DNA of 56,402 nucleotides from Streptomyces sp. NBS 14/10 (GTDB taxonomy: Bacteria; Actinomycetota; Actinomycetes; Streptomycetales; Streptomycetaceae), in the NCBI RefSeq assembly GCF_002224125.1, contig NZ_NCSM01000027.1:1-56402 (forward strand), in the 5' to 3' direction. Each line of letters opens with the position of its first letter. Position 1 is the first letter of the stretch. The notes under the pieces are model-generated. The model was given only the letters and a program-made list of their open reading frames with translations, did not search any database and was not told where the DNA came from. Shown here one piece after another: positions 28,275 through 36,227 of this stretch. Made by a program: the position numbers and the translations under genes.

Positions 28275-29888
28275 CTATTCGATGACCGGCGGGACCGTGT
28301 TGCGCCGACCGCCAGACCAGGTCTCCTCGTCCTCTACGAGGTAGTCCGGCCTGACTCCGGCGTTGCGCTGGTTACCACCGTGCGGAAGAGCTGTGGAGTG
28401 CGGTGCCACGGCGGGGCCGTGGTTACCGCGTACAAGCCCCGAACCTCCCTGAGTGAACTCGGAGCGCCCCTCACGCGGGACCCGCGGCCCTCCTGTGATA
28501 CCGCCAGGCTCCGACGTCAACCGTCGACCCGAGCTTGTGCCGCCGGGAGTGTGCGTACTGCCGTCGGCCTGATGAGCTCCCGCACTCAGAGGCCCACGAG
28601 GCAGAACACCACGCTCCTCTCCCACGACCACGCTGCGCGGCAAACTCCGCCCAGGCGGGTTCGTTCCCTTCGGGCGGTCAACCATGCCTCCCGGCTCCGT
28701 CACAAGTCGTCGTCCGGAACCGCTGGCCGTAGTGGGGGTGGGGCCGTGAAGGAAATGACCGCCCGGTCCGACGGGGCCACGTGCCATCGGGGCGTGCGGT
28801 TCCTCACCGACCACCATGCCACGCGGAATCCGGGGAGCGTTGGTCGGCCCGACGGCGCGCTTTCCTCCGACAATTCCCTCGTTCGTCGGAATACGCGGGG
28901 GCAGACTCGACGTCCGCGGTGTGCTTGGGGCGGTCGGGGGGAGCTTGCCCAGCTGCCCGGGTCCAGGGATCGGTGCAGTTCGACCAACAGACGGAGCAGT
29001 GGGGATGACCGGCCTCGGCCCGGGGAGGCCGGGGACCGAGGGCATCGAGGGGCCCTGCGACGGCACGTTGGGAACGTCGGGCATCGGATGAAGAGTGCTG
29101 GGCCTGTTGATCGTGTCCGGCGCCGGCGGGACCTTGACGGAGTCAATAGCAGTGTTGGTCGGATCCGGGACGCCCACTCCCGGGATCACGCTGCCGCCGT
29201 TCGGGGTCACAGGTGTGTGGGGGCTCACCTCAGCCGGGTGTACTGGTGCGGCCTTCGGCCCCGTGACGGTGTGGTCACCGGCGGAAAGCGGCGCAGCGTA
29301 AGCAGCGTTTCCGCTGCCCGACGCTGTCGCTACGGACGGCGAACTCCCAAGGGGTGTCTCGCCTCCCTCTCGGCCACTCCCCTGGACCAAATCTTGAGGA
29401 AGGACGGGGAAGTTTGGCTCCTCAAGCCCCGCTATATCCGTCCGCGTCGTGGTGTAGTACGAATCAAGCTTCTCGATCTGCTTGATGGCTTCTTGCCGGT
29501 TAGGCTCCGCATTCTTCAGCCGAGCCTTCTCCTTCTCCTCATCCGCGTAGCACATCGTGTCCGGCTTCGGCATGGCCGACTGGACCTCTGATAGACCGTC
29601 ACCCGCGATGCTCATGTTTGTGCCAACGAGCAATGTGTAGTCAGCCATCTTGCGGGTCTGCTTGGACATCTCTTCGACCCACGTACGGAAGGACTGGCTT
29701 CCCTCGCCCCGCCACTTGACATTGTCGGCGTGGGCCAACATCTCGTCCGCAATGCTGTCCAGGTCGGTGTAGGCCGTCATCAACGCGAGACCCGCGGCAC
29801 TCAGCTGAGTCGGCTTCGCACCCTGCACCATGTCGTAGAGCTCATAGTGACTGGCGTTCTCGAACTTACCGCTCTTCCCCTCACCCAT
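28275..29888 (-). CDS. WXG protein with long Pro/Gly-rich C-terminal region
   Basis: A 537-residue protein. Residues 1-150 are helical with the WXG-type turn KWRGEG (W59, G61). Residues 160-500 are Pro/Gly/Ser-rich and probably disordered. Two imperfect ~55-residue repeats occur at about 350-405 and 410-465, both with V-V-G-E-E and G-R-R-L-x-x-E-P-G-G. The end is short and acidic-aromatic (DYLVEDEETWSGG). The layout is like PPE/Esp-type ESX substrates. ATG 29888, GAGGGGG about ten bases upstream. It follows a small helical gene by 14 bases and precedes the second mycosin, suggesting a substrate-protease operon. Confidence 0.85.
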   Translation of the reverse strand: MGEGKSGKFENASHYELYDMVQGAKPTQLSAAGLALMTAYTDLDSIADEMLAHADNVKWRGEGSQSFRTWVEEMSKQTRKMADYTLLVGTNMSIAGDGLSEVQSAMPKPDTMCYADEEKEKARLKNAEPNRQEAIKQIEKLDSYYTTTRTDIAGLEEPNFPVLPQDLVQGSGREGGETPLGSSPSVATASGSGNAAYAAPLSAGDHTVTGPKAAPVHPAEVSPHTPVTPNGGSVIPGVGVPDPTNTAIDSVKVPPAPDTINRPSTLHPMPDVPNVPSQGPSMPSVPGLPGPRPVIPTAPSVGRTAPIPGPGQLGKLPPTAPSTPRTSSLPPRIPTNEGIVGGKRAVGPTNAPRIPRGMVVGEEPHAPMARGPVGPGGHFLHGPTPTTASGSGRRLVTEPGGMVDRPKGTNPPGRSLPRSVVVGEERGVLPRGPLSAGAHQADGSTHTPGGTSSGRRLTSEPGGITGGPRVPREGRSEFTQGGSGLVRGNHGPAVAPHSTALPHGGNQRNAGVRPDYLVEDEETWSGGRRNTVPPVIE

Positions 29889-29902
29889 CTGTCTCTACCC
29901 CC

Positions 29903-30358
29903 TCAGAGTGCGCCGCTGGAGCCACTGCCGTGCTTCTCCCCGGCCGCCGGCTTATCGGTCTTGGGATCACGGTAGTACTTCGCCGACTCAGCTTGGATCT
30001 GCTGCAGGCGGCGCCTCTGCTCAGCGTCGACGCCGTCAATTCCCTTTTCGGCGATCAGTGCCGTAATGCCCATCGCTTCAAGCTGATCGCCAAAGATCTT
30101 GGACCAGCTCTTGAGCTTCTCGTGAACCTGATCGTAAAGCTTAGACAAATCGTCAGCAGAGCTGATCTTGCCGCCGTAAGCAGCCCTGGTGATTGTTTGC
30201 TCGTCAATCTTCTTCTTGGACGCCGGCGACTTCTCAAGTTCGGACAAAACCTTGTCAATCCGGCCCTTGAACTTGGCCAAGGTCTCGGCTTCCTTGGCCA
30301 TGCTCTTGCCGAACGGCGACTGTGGAGCCGGACCGCCTGGTTCGACTGGTTTCGCCAT
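29903..30358 (-). CDS. Helical ESX-associated protein, 151 residues
   Basis: A 151-residue protein with a short Pro/Gly N-terminus and a largely helical, Lys/Glu/Asp-rich body (ETLAKFKGRIDKVLSELEK). It has no WXG turn, no signal peptide and a Gly/Ser-rich tail. The ATG at 30358 has GGGGAGGA five bases upstream. It is the first gene of an operon with the Pro-rich WXG protein and the second mycosin. By position it is the likely partner or chaperone of the WXG protein, but the family is not one I can name. Confidence 0.8.
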   Translation of the reverse strand: MAKPVEPGGPAPQSPFGKSMAKEAETLAKFKGRIDKVLSELEKSPASKKKIDEQTITRAAYGGKISSADDLSKLYDQVHEKLKSWSKIFGDQLEAMGITALIAEKGIDGVDAEQRRRLQQIQAESAKYYRDPKTDKPAAGEKHGSGSSGAL

Positions 30359-30396
30359 CGCATCCTCCCCGTATGACATCCACGATGCCCTAAGCC

Positions 30397-30425
30397 ACTC
30401 TAGTGGTCTCACCAGTGCGGCCCAA
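30397..30425 (-). promoter_or_regulatory. Candidate vegetative promoter of the substrate-mycosin operon
   Basis: On the minus strand TTGGGC (30420-30425) and TAGAGT (30397-30402) are spaced by 17 bases, a good sigma-HrdB-type pair. The start would be near 30390, about 32 bases before the ATG at 30358. Confidence 0.4.
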
Positions 30426-30491
30426 CTAGCATATGGTCAAACTAACTCGACGACTCTGTAACAGACGTTATCCCTTGGTGTCCATAAGTCG

Positions 30492-31754
30492 TCAGGCGCG
30501 TCGCGCAGTTGCGGAGCGGCGTCGCTTGTGTTCGTGGAGTACGGCTGCCGCGCCGGTGATCATGGCGACGAGGAGGGCTCCGCCGCCCAGGGCGTAGGTG
30601 GCCAGGCGTTCACGGCGTTCCTGGGGGGTTTCGCCGAGGGTGAGGGTGGCGGGTTGGGGGGCGTCGACGTTGTGGGCGGCGCCTTTGTCGAGGGTGACGT
30701 GGTCGATGGGGTGGTCGTCTTCGGTGAGGGCGCGGACGGGGTCCACGACGCCCCAGCCGACGTAGGGGTCGTGGCCGTTGACGGCGCGTTCGGCGGTCTG
30801 CTCGATTTGAGCGACGACCTGGTTCTGCTTCCATTCGGGGTGCTTGGCGCGGATGAGGGCCGCGACGCCGGCGACGTAGGGGGCGGAGAAGCTGGTTCCG
30901 TTGTCGACGCACTGGCCGCCGCCGGGGACGGTGGAGACCATGTCGACGCCGGGGGCCGCGACGCCGACGAAGTCGCCGGCCTGGGAGAAGGGGGCGCGCT
31001 CGTTGTTGCGGTCGGAGGAGCCGACGGCGAGGACGCCCTTGTAGGCGGCGGGGTAGGTCTTCTTGACCTTGCCGTCGATGCCGTCGTTGCCGGCGGAGGC
31101 GATCACGACGACGTTGTTCTGAAGGGCCCTGTTGATCGCGCGTTCGAGGTTGTTGTTGGCCTGCAGCGGTTTGACGGTGTCCTGGGAGATGTTGATCACT
31201 CGGGCGTGCCTGTCGACCGCCTTGTCGATGGCGTCCGCCATCGTGTCCGTGGTGCCCGAGCCCTTTTCGTCGTTCTGGCGGATCGGGAGGATCTTGGCGT
31301 CCGGAGCGATGCCGACGAAGCCCGTGCCGTCGTGGGGACGGGCGGCGATGATGCCGGCGACCTTGGTGCCGTGGCCGACCAGGTCGTCCGTGCCGTCGCC
31401 CTTCTTGCCCTTTTCCAGGCTGTTCTTGCCGGGTTTACGGACCTCGAAGCCGAGCTTGGCGTCGACCGCGTCGGTGAGCTGTGGGTTCTTGTTGTCGACG
31501 CCCGTGTCGATGACGGCGACAAGGACGGGTCGGCCGGTCTTCTTGTCGATGCCCTTGGTGTCCTGCCACAGCTGGTCGAGCAGGACGCGCTGCAGCGACC
31601 AGGGGGTGCCCTTGATCTGCTTGGCGGGATACGTGCACTCGCCCGTGCCCGCCAGGGAGAGGGGCCCCGCCGGTATCACCGGTCCCTGGGGCGCGGAGAG
31701 GGCTGTGAGGGCGGCCGCTGTTGACAGGAAGAGTGCCTTCTTCATGTTCCTCAT
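30492..31754 (-). CDS. mycP: Type VII secretion-associated serine protease mycosin
   Basis: MycP is the membrane-anchored subtilase of ESX systems, located outside the cell and needed for a stable apparatus. The 420-residue protein has a signal sequence (about 1-22), D83 (VIDTGVD), H128 (VGHGT) and S288 in the canonical GTSFSAPYVAG. An Asn (SAGND) forms the oxyanion hole and a C-terminal transmembrane helix lies near 386-405. ATG 31754 is three bases after the eccB stop, so eccB-mycP is a tight operon. A second ATG nine bases in is possible. Confidence 0.95.
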   Translation of the reverse strand: MRNMKKALFLSTAAALTALSAPQGPVIPAGPLSLAGTGECTYPAKQIKGTPWSLQRVLLDQLWQDTKGIDKKTGRPVLVAVIDTGVDNKNPQLTDAVDAKLGFEVRKPGKNSLEKGKKGDGTDDLVGHGTKVAGIIAARPHDGTGFVGIAPDAKILPIRQNDEKGSGTTDTMADAIDKAVDRHARVINISQDTVKPLQANNNLERAINRALQNNVVVIASAGNDGIDGKVKKTYPAAYKGVLAVGSSDRNNERAPFSQAGDFVGVAAPGVDMVSTVPGGGQCVDNGTSFSAPYVAGVAALIRAKHPEWKQNQVVAQIEQTAERAVNGHDPYVGWGVVDPVRALTEDDHPIDHVTLDKGAAHNVDAPQPATLTLGETPQERRERLATYALGGGALLVAMITGAAAVLHEHKRRRSATARRA

Positions 31755-31757
31755 GCG

Positions 31758-33329
31758 CTACGACCCCTGCGGCTGCTTGGCGCTGTTGGTGTCCAGGCGC
31801 GGTCCCCTCGGCAGGAACTCCGACCAGTTGGCGGGTACGGGCACCGGAATGAGTTCCTTGTAACCGAGCCTTATCTGAGCCTGATTGACGTCCTGCTGCG
31901 CGGAATTGGTTCCCGACTGATCGGAACTGCCATCGCTGATCTTCGACTTGTCTGTATCGCTGTCGTTATTGGACTGGACCACATAGCGAAGCCCGGTGTC
32001 CGTGACGAGAAAGATCGCGCCGCTCGTGTTCTGGCGGCCGGCGACCTGGCGATAGAGCAGGCCGGAGCCCGGGGTCACGTACGCGCTGGTGGCGCCGTCC
32101 GGGATGGTGGCGGGGAAGTCGGTGCCCGCCCAGGTGGCCAGTTCGGGCGTGTGCTTGGACGTCATTCCGCTCATGATGCTGCAGACGGTGTCCCGCTCGG
32201 CGCTGCCCTGGGTCTCCTGCTGCTCGATGGAGTTGGCCTGCTCCGGGATCTTCGTCGGCCACTCGTACTTGTCGTAGAAGTCCCCCTCAGGGGTGAAGGT
32301 CGCGCCGCTCACCCGCTCCGCCCGGCCGGCCTGGCCGAGATCCTTGAGCTGTTCGCTGTTGAGGAGGAGCTTTTCGATGAACTCCGAGATGCGCTGCACC
32401 TTGCCCTGCAGGACGACGTAGTACTGGGTACCGGTGCCGGTGTTCGCTTCGAGGACCATGCCGACCTTGTTGGCCTCGTCCGGGAGGGTGCCGACTCCGG
32501 CGTCGGCGCCGATCCGGCCCGGGACCTCGGGGAAGGAGATGGGCGCGCCGTCCCGGAAGGTCGCCAGCCAGTCCTTGGTGACGCGCTGCGGTTTGGCGCC
32601 GTCCCGGAAGATGGAGCGGAGCAGGAGGTCGTACTTCTGCGACGGCAGCTGCTTCCACTTGGCGCCGCCGATCAGATACTTGGTGCCCTGTGGGTCGACC
32701 AGATAGCGGGCGTCGTCCTGGCCCTGCACATAGAGGGCCTGGGCGCCGCTCAGCCGCTGCGAGCTCCGCAGCTTCTTGCCCTTCGGGTCGCCGTCAGAGA
32801 AGAGGAAAACCGCCTTTTGGACGGTTTTCCCCTTGCCGCCGGGCTGCTCGCAGACGGCCCACTCCTTCTGCTTGCCCGCCTCCTCGGCGCTGGGCAGGCG
32901 GTCGGGAGCGTACGGGATGCCGATCGTCGGGCCGCGCGGGATGTGGCCGTTGTCGAGCTCGGACTCCTTCACCTTGACGACGCTGGACTTGTCGCCGGTG
33001 AGCAGGAGCTTGGCGGACGCGAAGTTGAGGACGGGGTGCAGCTGCACCTTGCCGTCGGTCTTGAGGATGACATAGCGGGTGGTGGAGTTGGAGCCGACGA
33101 TGACGTGAGCGCCCACCTCGTCCCAGCCCTTGGGGGCGACCGGCTTGAACATGCCCCAGGCCCCGAATCCGGCGAGGATCAGGGCGCCTATGACGACGCC
33201 GGGGAGGATCGTACGCAGCGGGCGCGGGGCGCCCTCCTCCGTACCGCTCGGTGAGGGTTGCAAGAACGCGGCGACTGTCCGCTTCTTCGCGAATGTATAG
33301 GCGTTGAGCTCATCCCGCCGTGATGCCAT
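31758..33329 (-). CDS. eccB: Type VII secretion protein EccB
   Basis: EccB is the extracytoplasmic ESX core subunit. The 523-residue protein starts MASRRDELNAYTFAKKR, the hallmark EccB N-terminus. It has one transmembrane helix at about 41-62 and a large external repeat domain with two cysteines (VCEQPGG, TVCSIMSG) that likely pair. I chose ATG at 33329 with GGGGAGA about ten bases upstream; residues encoded upstream of it are not EccB-like. Divergent from eccE across 179 bases and followed directly by mycP. Confidence 0.95.
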   Translation of the reverse strand: MASRRDELNAYTFAKKRTVAAFLQPSPSGTEEGAPRPLRTILPGVVIGALILAGFGAWGMFKPVAPKGWDEVGAHVIVGSNSTTRYVILKTDGKVQLHPVLNFASAKLLLTGDKSSVVKVKESELDNGHIPRGPTIGIPYAPDRLPSAEEAGKQKEWAVCEQPGGKGKTVQKAVFLFSDGDPKGKKLRSSQRLSGAQALYVQGQDDARYLVDPQGTKYLIGGAKWKQLPSQKYDLLLRSIFRDGAKPQRVTKDWLATFRDGAPISFPEVPGRIGADAGVGTLPDEANKVGMVLEANTGTGTQYYVVLQGKVQRISEFIEKLLLNSEQLKDLGQAGRAERVSGATFTPEGDFYDKYEWPTKIPEQANSIEQQETQGSAERDTVCSIMSGMTSKHTPELATWAGTDFPATIPDGATSAYVTPGSGLLYRQVAGRQNTSGAIFLVTDTGLRYVVQSNNDSDTDKSKISDGSSDQSGTNSAQQDVNQAQIRLGYKELIPVPVPANWSEFLPRGPRLDTNSAKQPQGS

Positions 33330-33508
33330 CTTTAGCCGTATCTCCCCGCTTTTCGGCCTCGGCCTCCGGGCACTGCCCTCGGTCCGGGTGTCGTACCGAC
33401 CCTCTACTATGCCGGGAAGGAATTGGCTCGTGTCGCTCGGGGACGATCCGGCCACGGACGTCCGCCGGGCCTTTCGGGTGTGTTTCGGACTTTAAGGGGC
33501 TGACGGGG

Positions 33509-34873
33509 ATGGCTGCCGCCACGCGCGCACGCACCGCGGGGAGCGGATCCGGTCGGAGGGGGTCGGGCGAATCTCGCCCGCGGGGTTCCTCCGGGTCTTC
33601 GCCCGCCCCCGCGCCCGCATCGGCGGCGCCACCCGCCTCGGGAGCGGTCACGCCGCGGCCGGCCTCCCGGTCGGGCAGTTTCGGGCCGGTGCGGCTGCAG
33701 CAGCTGGTGCTGATCGAGGTGGCCGCGGCGATCGTGCTGGTCGCATGGGTCGTCGACGAGCTGATGCTGGTGCCGGCCGCCGCCGTGGGCCTGGTGCTGG
33801 TGCTGCTCGCCGTCGTACGCCGCCGTCAGCAGCCCATATCGGAGTGGCTGAGCACCGCCGGCTCACTGCGGCGGCGCAAGCGGCTGGCGGCGAAGCCGCT
33901 CGACGCGGGCACGGACCCCGGCTTCGCGATCGCCGTGGAATGCGAACCGGCGCTGCGCACCCTGACGTTCATCGACCGCGACCGGCGCGCGGTGGGCATG
34001 GTGGGCGACGGCACCTTCCTGACTGCGGTGATTCAGGTGGAGGCGGTGGACGCGCCGCTGCGGCCGCAGCGCGCGCAGCAGCCGCTCCCGCTGGCCCTGC
34101 TGCGGGACGCCATGGAGGTGGACGGGATCCTGCTGGAGTCGGTGCAGGTCGTCCAGCACACGCTGCCCGCCCCCGCGTACCATCTGCCGGCCCAGTCGCT
34201 GGCCCTGCGCAACTACGCGCCGCTGCAGGCGCAGACCGGCGCGCCCGCCGTCCGTATGACGTGGGTGGCGCTGAAGTTCGACCCGGAGCTGTGCCCGGAG
34301 GCCGTGGCCGCGCGCGGCGGCGGTATGGGCGGCGCGCAGCGGTGTCTGCTGCGCGCGGCGGACCAGTTGGCGAGCAGGCTGCAAGGGGCCGGCTTCGGGG
34401 TGACGGTGCTGACGGAGGAGTCGCTGACCGCCGCGGTCGCGACGGCCGCGAGCGCCAACCAGCGGGCCACGGCGCAGGCCGGGCGGCGGGACACGCTCAA
34501 CCGCCGCACCCTGGAGAGCGCGCGGGCCTGGCGGTGCGACGACCGCTGGCACACCGCCTACTGGATCGGCCGCTGGCCGCAGTTGGACGCGGCGTCGGCG
34601 CCGCTGCCCCAGCTGGCCGCGCTGCTGACCTCGCTGCCCGCGCTGTCGACGACCCTCAGCCTCACGCTGCGCCGCGGCGGCAAGCTGGGCGGTCGGCACG
34701 CGCCGACCATCAGCGGCCATGTGCGGATCACCGGCCGTAGCGCCGATGAGCTGGTCAGCATCCGCAAGGAGCTGGAGCGTACGGCGCGCGGGGTGCGGAT
34801 CGGGCTGGTGCGGCTGGACCGCGAGCAGGTGCCCGGCGTCCTCGCCACTCTGCCCCTGGGAGGGACCCGCTGA
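33509..34873 (+). CDS. eccE: Type VII secretion protein EccE
   Basis: EccE completes the ESX membrane complex. The 454-residue product has a disordered Ala/Pro/Gly N-terminus (1-60), two transmembrane helices at about 65-83 and 85-102, and a cytoplasmic domain with family features (ISEWL, LRTLTFIDRD, RWHTAYWIGRWP). ATG at 33509 has AAGGGG about nine bases upstream. The stop overlaps the next ATG (TGATG), so both are translated together. Confidence 0.92.
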   Translation: MAAATRARTAGSGSGRRGSGESRPRGSSGSSPAPAPASAAPPASGAVTPRPASRSGSFGPVRLQQLVLIEVAAAIVLVAWVVDELMLVPAAAVGLVLVLLAVVRRRQQPISEWLSTAGSLRRRKRLAAKPLDAGTDPGFAIAVECEPALRTLTFIDRDRRAVGMVGDGTFLTAVIQVEAVDAPLRPQRAQQPLPLALLRDAMEVDGILLESVQVVQHTLPAPAYHLPAQSLALRNYAPLQAQTGAPAVRMTWVALKFDPELCPEAVAARGGGMGGAQRCLLRAADQLASRLQGAGFGVTVLTEESLTAAVATAASANQRATAQAGRRDTLNRRTLESARAWRCDDRWHTAYWIGRWPQLDAASAPLPQLAALLTSLPALSTTLSLTLRRGGKLGGRHAPTISGHVRITGRSADELVSIRKELERTARGVRIGLVRLDREQVPGVLATLPLGGTR

Positions 34874-35757
34874 TGGCCACGCCCGCAACCGCCCCGAACG
34901 GGGCAGCTTTCCCCGGCCCCGGCCCCGGCCCCGGTCCTGGACCTGGTCCTGGCCCTGGTTTCCCTGGCCCTGGATTCTCCAGCCCTGGCTCCGGTCCGGG
35001 TTTTCCCGGCCCCGGGCAGGCGCCCGAGCCGGAGCCCGCGCCCGCGCCGCCGCGCAAGCAGTGGTCCGGCTTCGGGCTGCTCGGGCCGCGCCGGCAGCGC
35101 CATGAGGTGCCGCCCGAGCAGTTCGAGTCGCTTGCGCTGCCCGTCGGCGACGACGGCATCGTGATCGGCGCGGACGGGCAGGGGCAGCCCGCGGTGCTGG
35201 GGCTGCACCGCCCATCTCCGTTCAACGTCCTGCTGGTCGGCGGCCTGTGGACGGCGCAGGTGATCGGCCTGCGCGCGGTGGCCACGGGCGCCCGGGTCAC
35301 CGTGGAGACCGGCCGGCAGCAGATGTGGACGTCGCTGGCCCAGGCCGCGAACAACAACCAGCAGTGCATCACCCTGCATGACGTGGGGCGGGTGCCGCCG
35401 CAGGGCGCCTCGGTCAGCAGCCCGGTGCTGGTCGTCCGGGACGCCGGTATGCGGCCGCCGCGGGGTCGGGTGACCGCCGCGCCCTGGCAGTCCGTACTGA
35501 CGCTGCTGCCGTATCTCAGCCCGGTCGCCCCCCGGTTGATGGAGAACGCGGGCCTGGTCGGCATCCAGCGGGTGTCCCCGGACGAGGCGACGCAGATCGG
35601 CCGCATCATGGGGCTGCCCGCCGTCGACGTGTCCGCGCTGTCCACGCTGGCGGACGGGGTCACCCTCTGGTGCACCCGCCATGCGCGGCTGTACGTGGCG
35701 ACGCAGCCGACCGACGCCGAGTCCGGTCTGCTGGGCGCGCCGCGCCGTATGGACTGA
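34873..35757 (+). CDS. ESX-linked protein with N-terminal Pro-Gly repeat
   Basis: A 294-residue protein coupled to eccE by an overlapping stop and start. Residues 14-50 are a Pro-Gly repeat tract; a Pro/Arg linker and a globular domain follow (about 75-290) beginning VPPEQFESLALPVGDDGIV. No transmembrane helix is evident. The domain resembles the companion of EccE seen in other streptomycete ESX loci, whose function is not known to me. The stop codon lies in a tandem 16-bp duplication. Confidence 0.82.
   Translation: MATPATAPNGAAFPGPGPGPGPGPGPGPGFPGPGFSSPGSGPGFPGPGQAPEPEPAPAPPRKQWSGFGLLGPRRQRHEVPPEQFESLALPVGDDGIVIGADGQGQPAVLGLHRPSPFNVLLVGGLWTAQVIGLRAVATGARVTVETGRQQMWTSLAQAANNNQQCITLHDVGRVPPQGASVSSPVLVVRDAGMRPPRGRVTAAPWQSVLTLLPYLSPVAPRLMENAGLVGIQRVSPDEATQIGRIMGLPAVDVSALSTLADGVTLWCTRHARLYVATQPTDAESGLLGAPRRMD
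34912..35020 (+). repeat. Pro-Gly coding repeat
   Basis: Consecutive CCCCGG-type hexamers that drift into CCTGG variants encode alternating Pro and Gly with Phe interruptions. It is a coding microsatellite likely to vary in length between strains. Confidence 0.75.
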
Positions 35758-35780
35758 CGCGCAGATGGACTGACGGGCAG
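35749..35780 (+). repeat. 16-bp tandem duplication over a stop codon
   Basis: Units 35749-35764 and 35765-35780 differ at one base, and a partial third unit follows. The first contains the TGA of the gene ending at 35757. The duplicated stop lies just beyond. Confidence 0.8.
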
Positions 35781-35953
35781 ATGGGCCGAGTCAGGCGAGC
35801 GAGGGGCCGGTTCGCGCTTCAGGGCTCCGGGGCGGCTGTCAAGTTCGATTGCCTCGGCGCGCTCGGCGGACGACACTGGCCGCGACAGTGTCCACGCGGC
35901 TCCTTTCCGTGAGCACGTTGGTTTCCGCAGTTTCCGAAGGGACGTACGCACCA

Positions 35954-36184
35954 ATGGCCGACGCCAACGAGAAGGCAGAGCTGTACGCGCTCGACATCTC
36001 CGATGTCGAGTGGCTCAGCGCGCCCGGCAGCGCCTCCGAAGACCGGGTGGAGATCGCCTATCTGCCGGGCGGCGCGGTCGCCATGCGGAACTCGGCCGAT
36101 CCCGAGACGGTGCTGCGCTACACCGAAGCCGAATGGCGCGCCTTTGTGCTCGGCGCGCGGGACGGTGAATTCGACCTGCAGTGA
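35954..36184 (+). CDS. DUF397 protein in the ESX locus
   Basis: A 76-residue DUF397-type protein: VEWLSAP, a central VEIAYLPGGAVAMRNSADPE and the end YTEAEWRAFVLGARDGEF. The usual S-S-Y-S-G-G-x-N-C-V-E segment is replaced by a divergent sequence and there is no Cys. ATG 35954 with AAGGGA about eleven bases upstream. No XRE regulator is adjacent, so it is an orphan copy. A 197-base gap separates it from the EccE-linked gene. The stop is inside a 14-bp tandem duplication. Confidence 0.85.
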   Translation: MADANEKAELYALDISDVEWLSAPGSASEDRVEIAYLPGGAVAMRNSADPETVLRYTEAEWRAFVLGARDGEFDLQ

Positions 36185-36207
36185 GCGGTCCGGAGTGAGC
36201 GGTCCGA
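36180..36207 (+). repeat. 14-bp tandem duplication over a stop codon
   Basis: Units 36180-36193 and 36194-36207 differ only at the last base. The first contains the TGA of the DUF397 gene. Confidence 0.8.
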
Positions 36208-36227
36208 CGGCGATCAGGGGACGGCGG

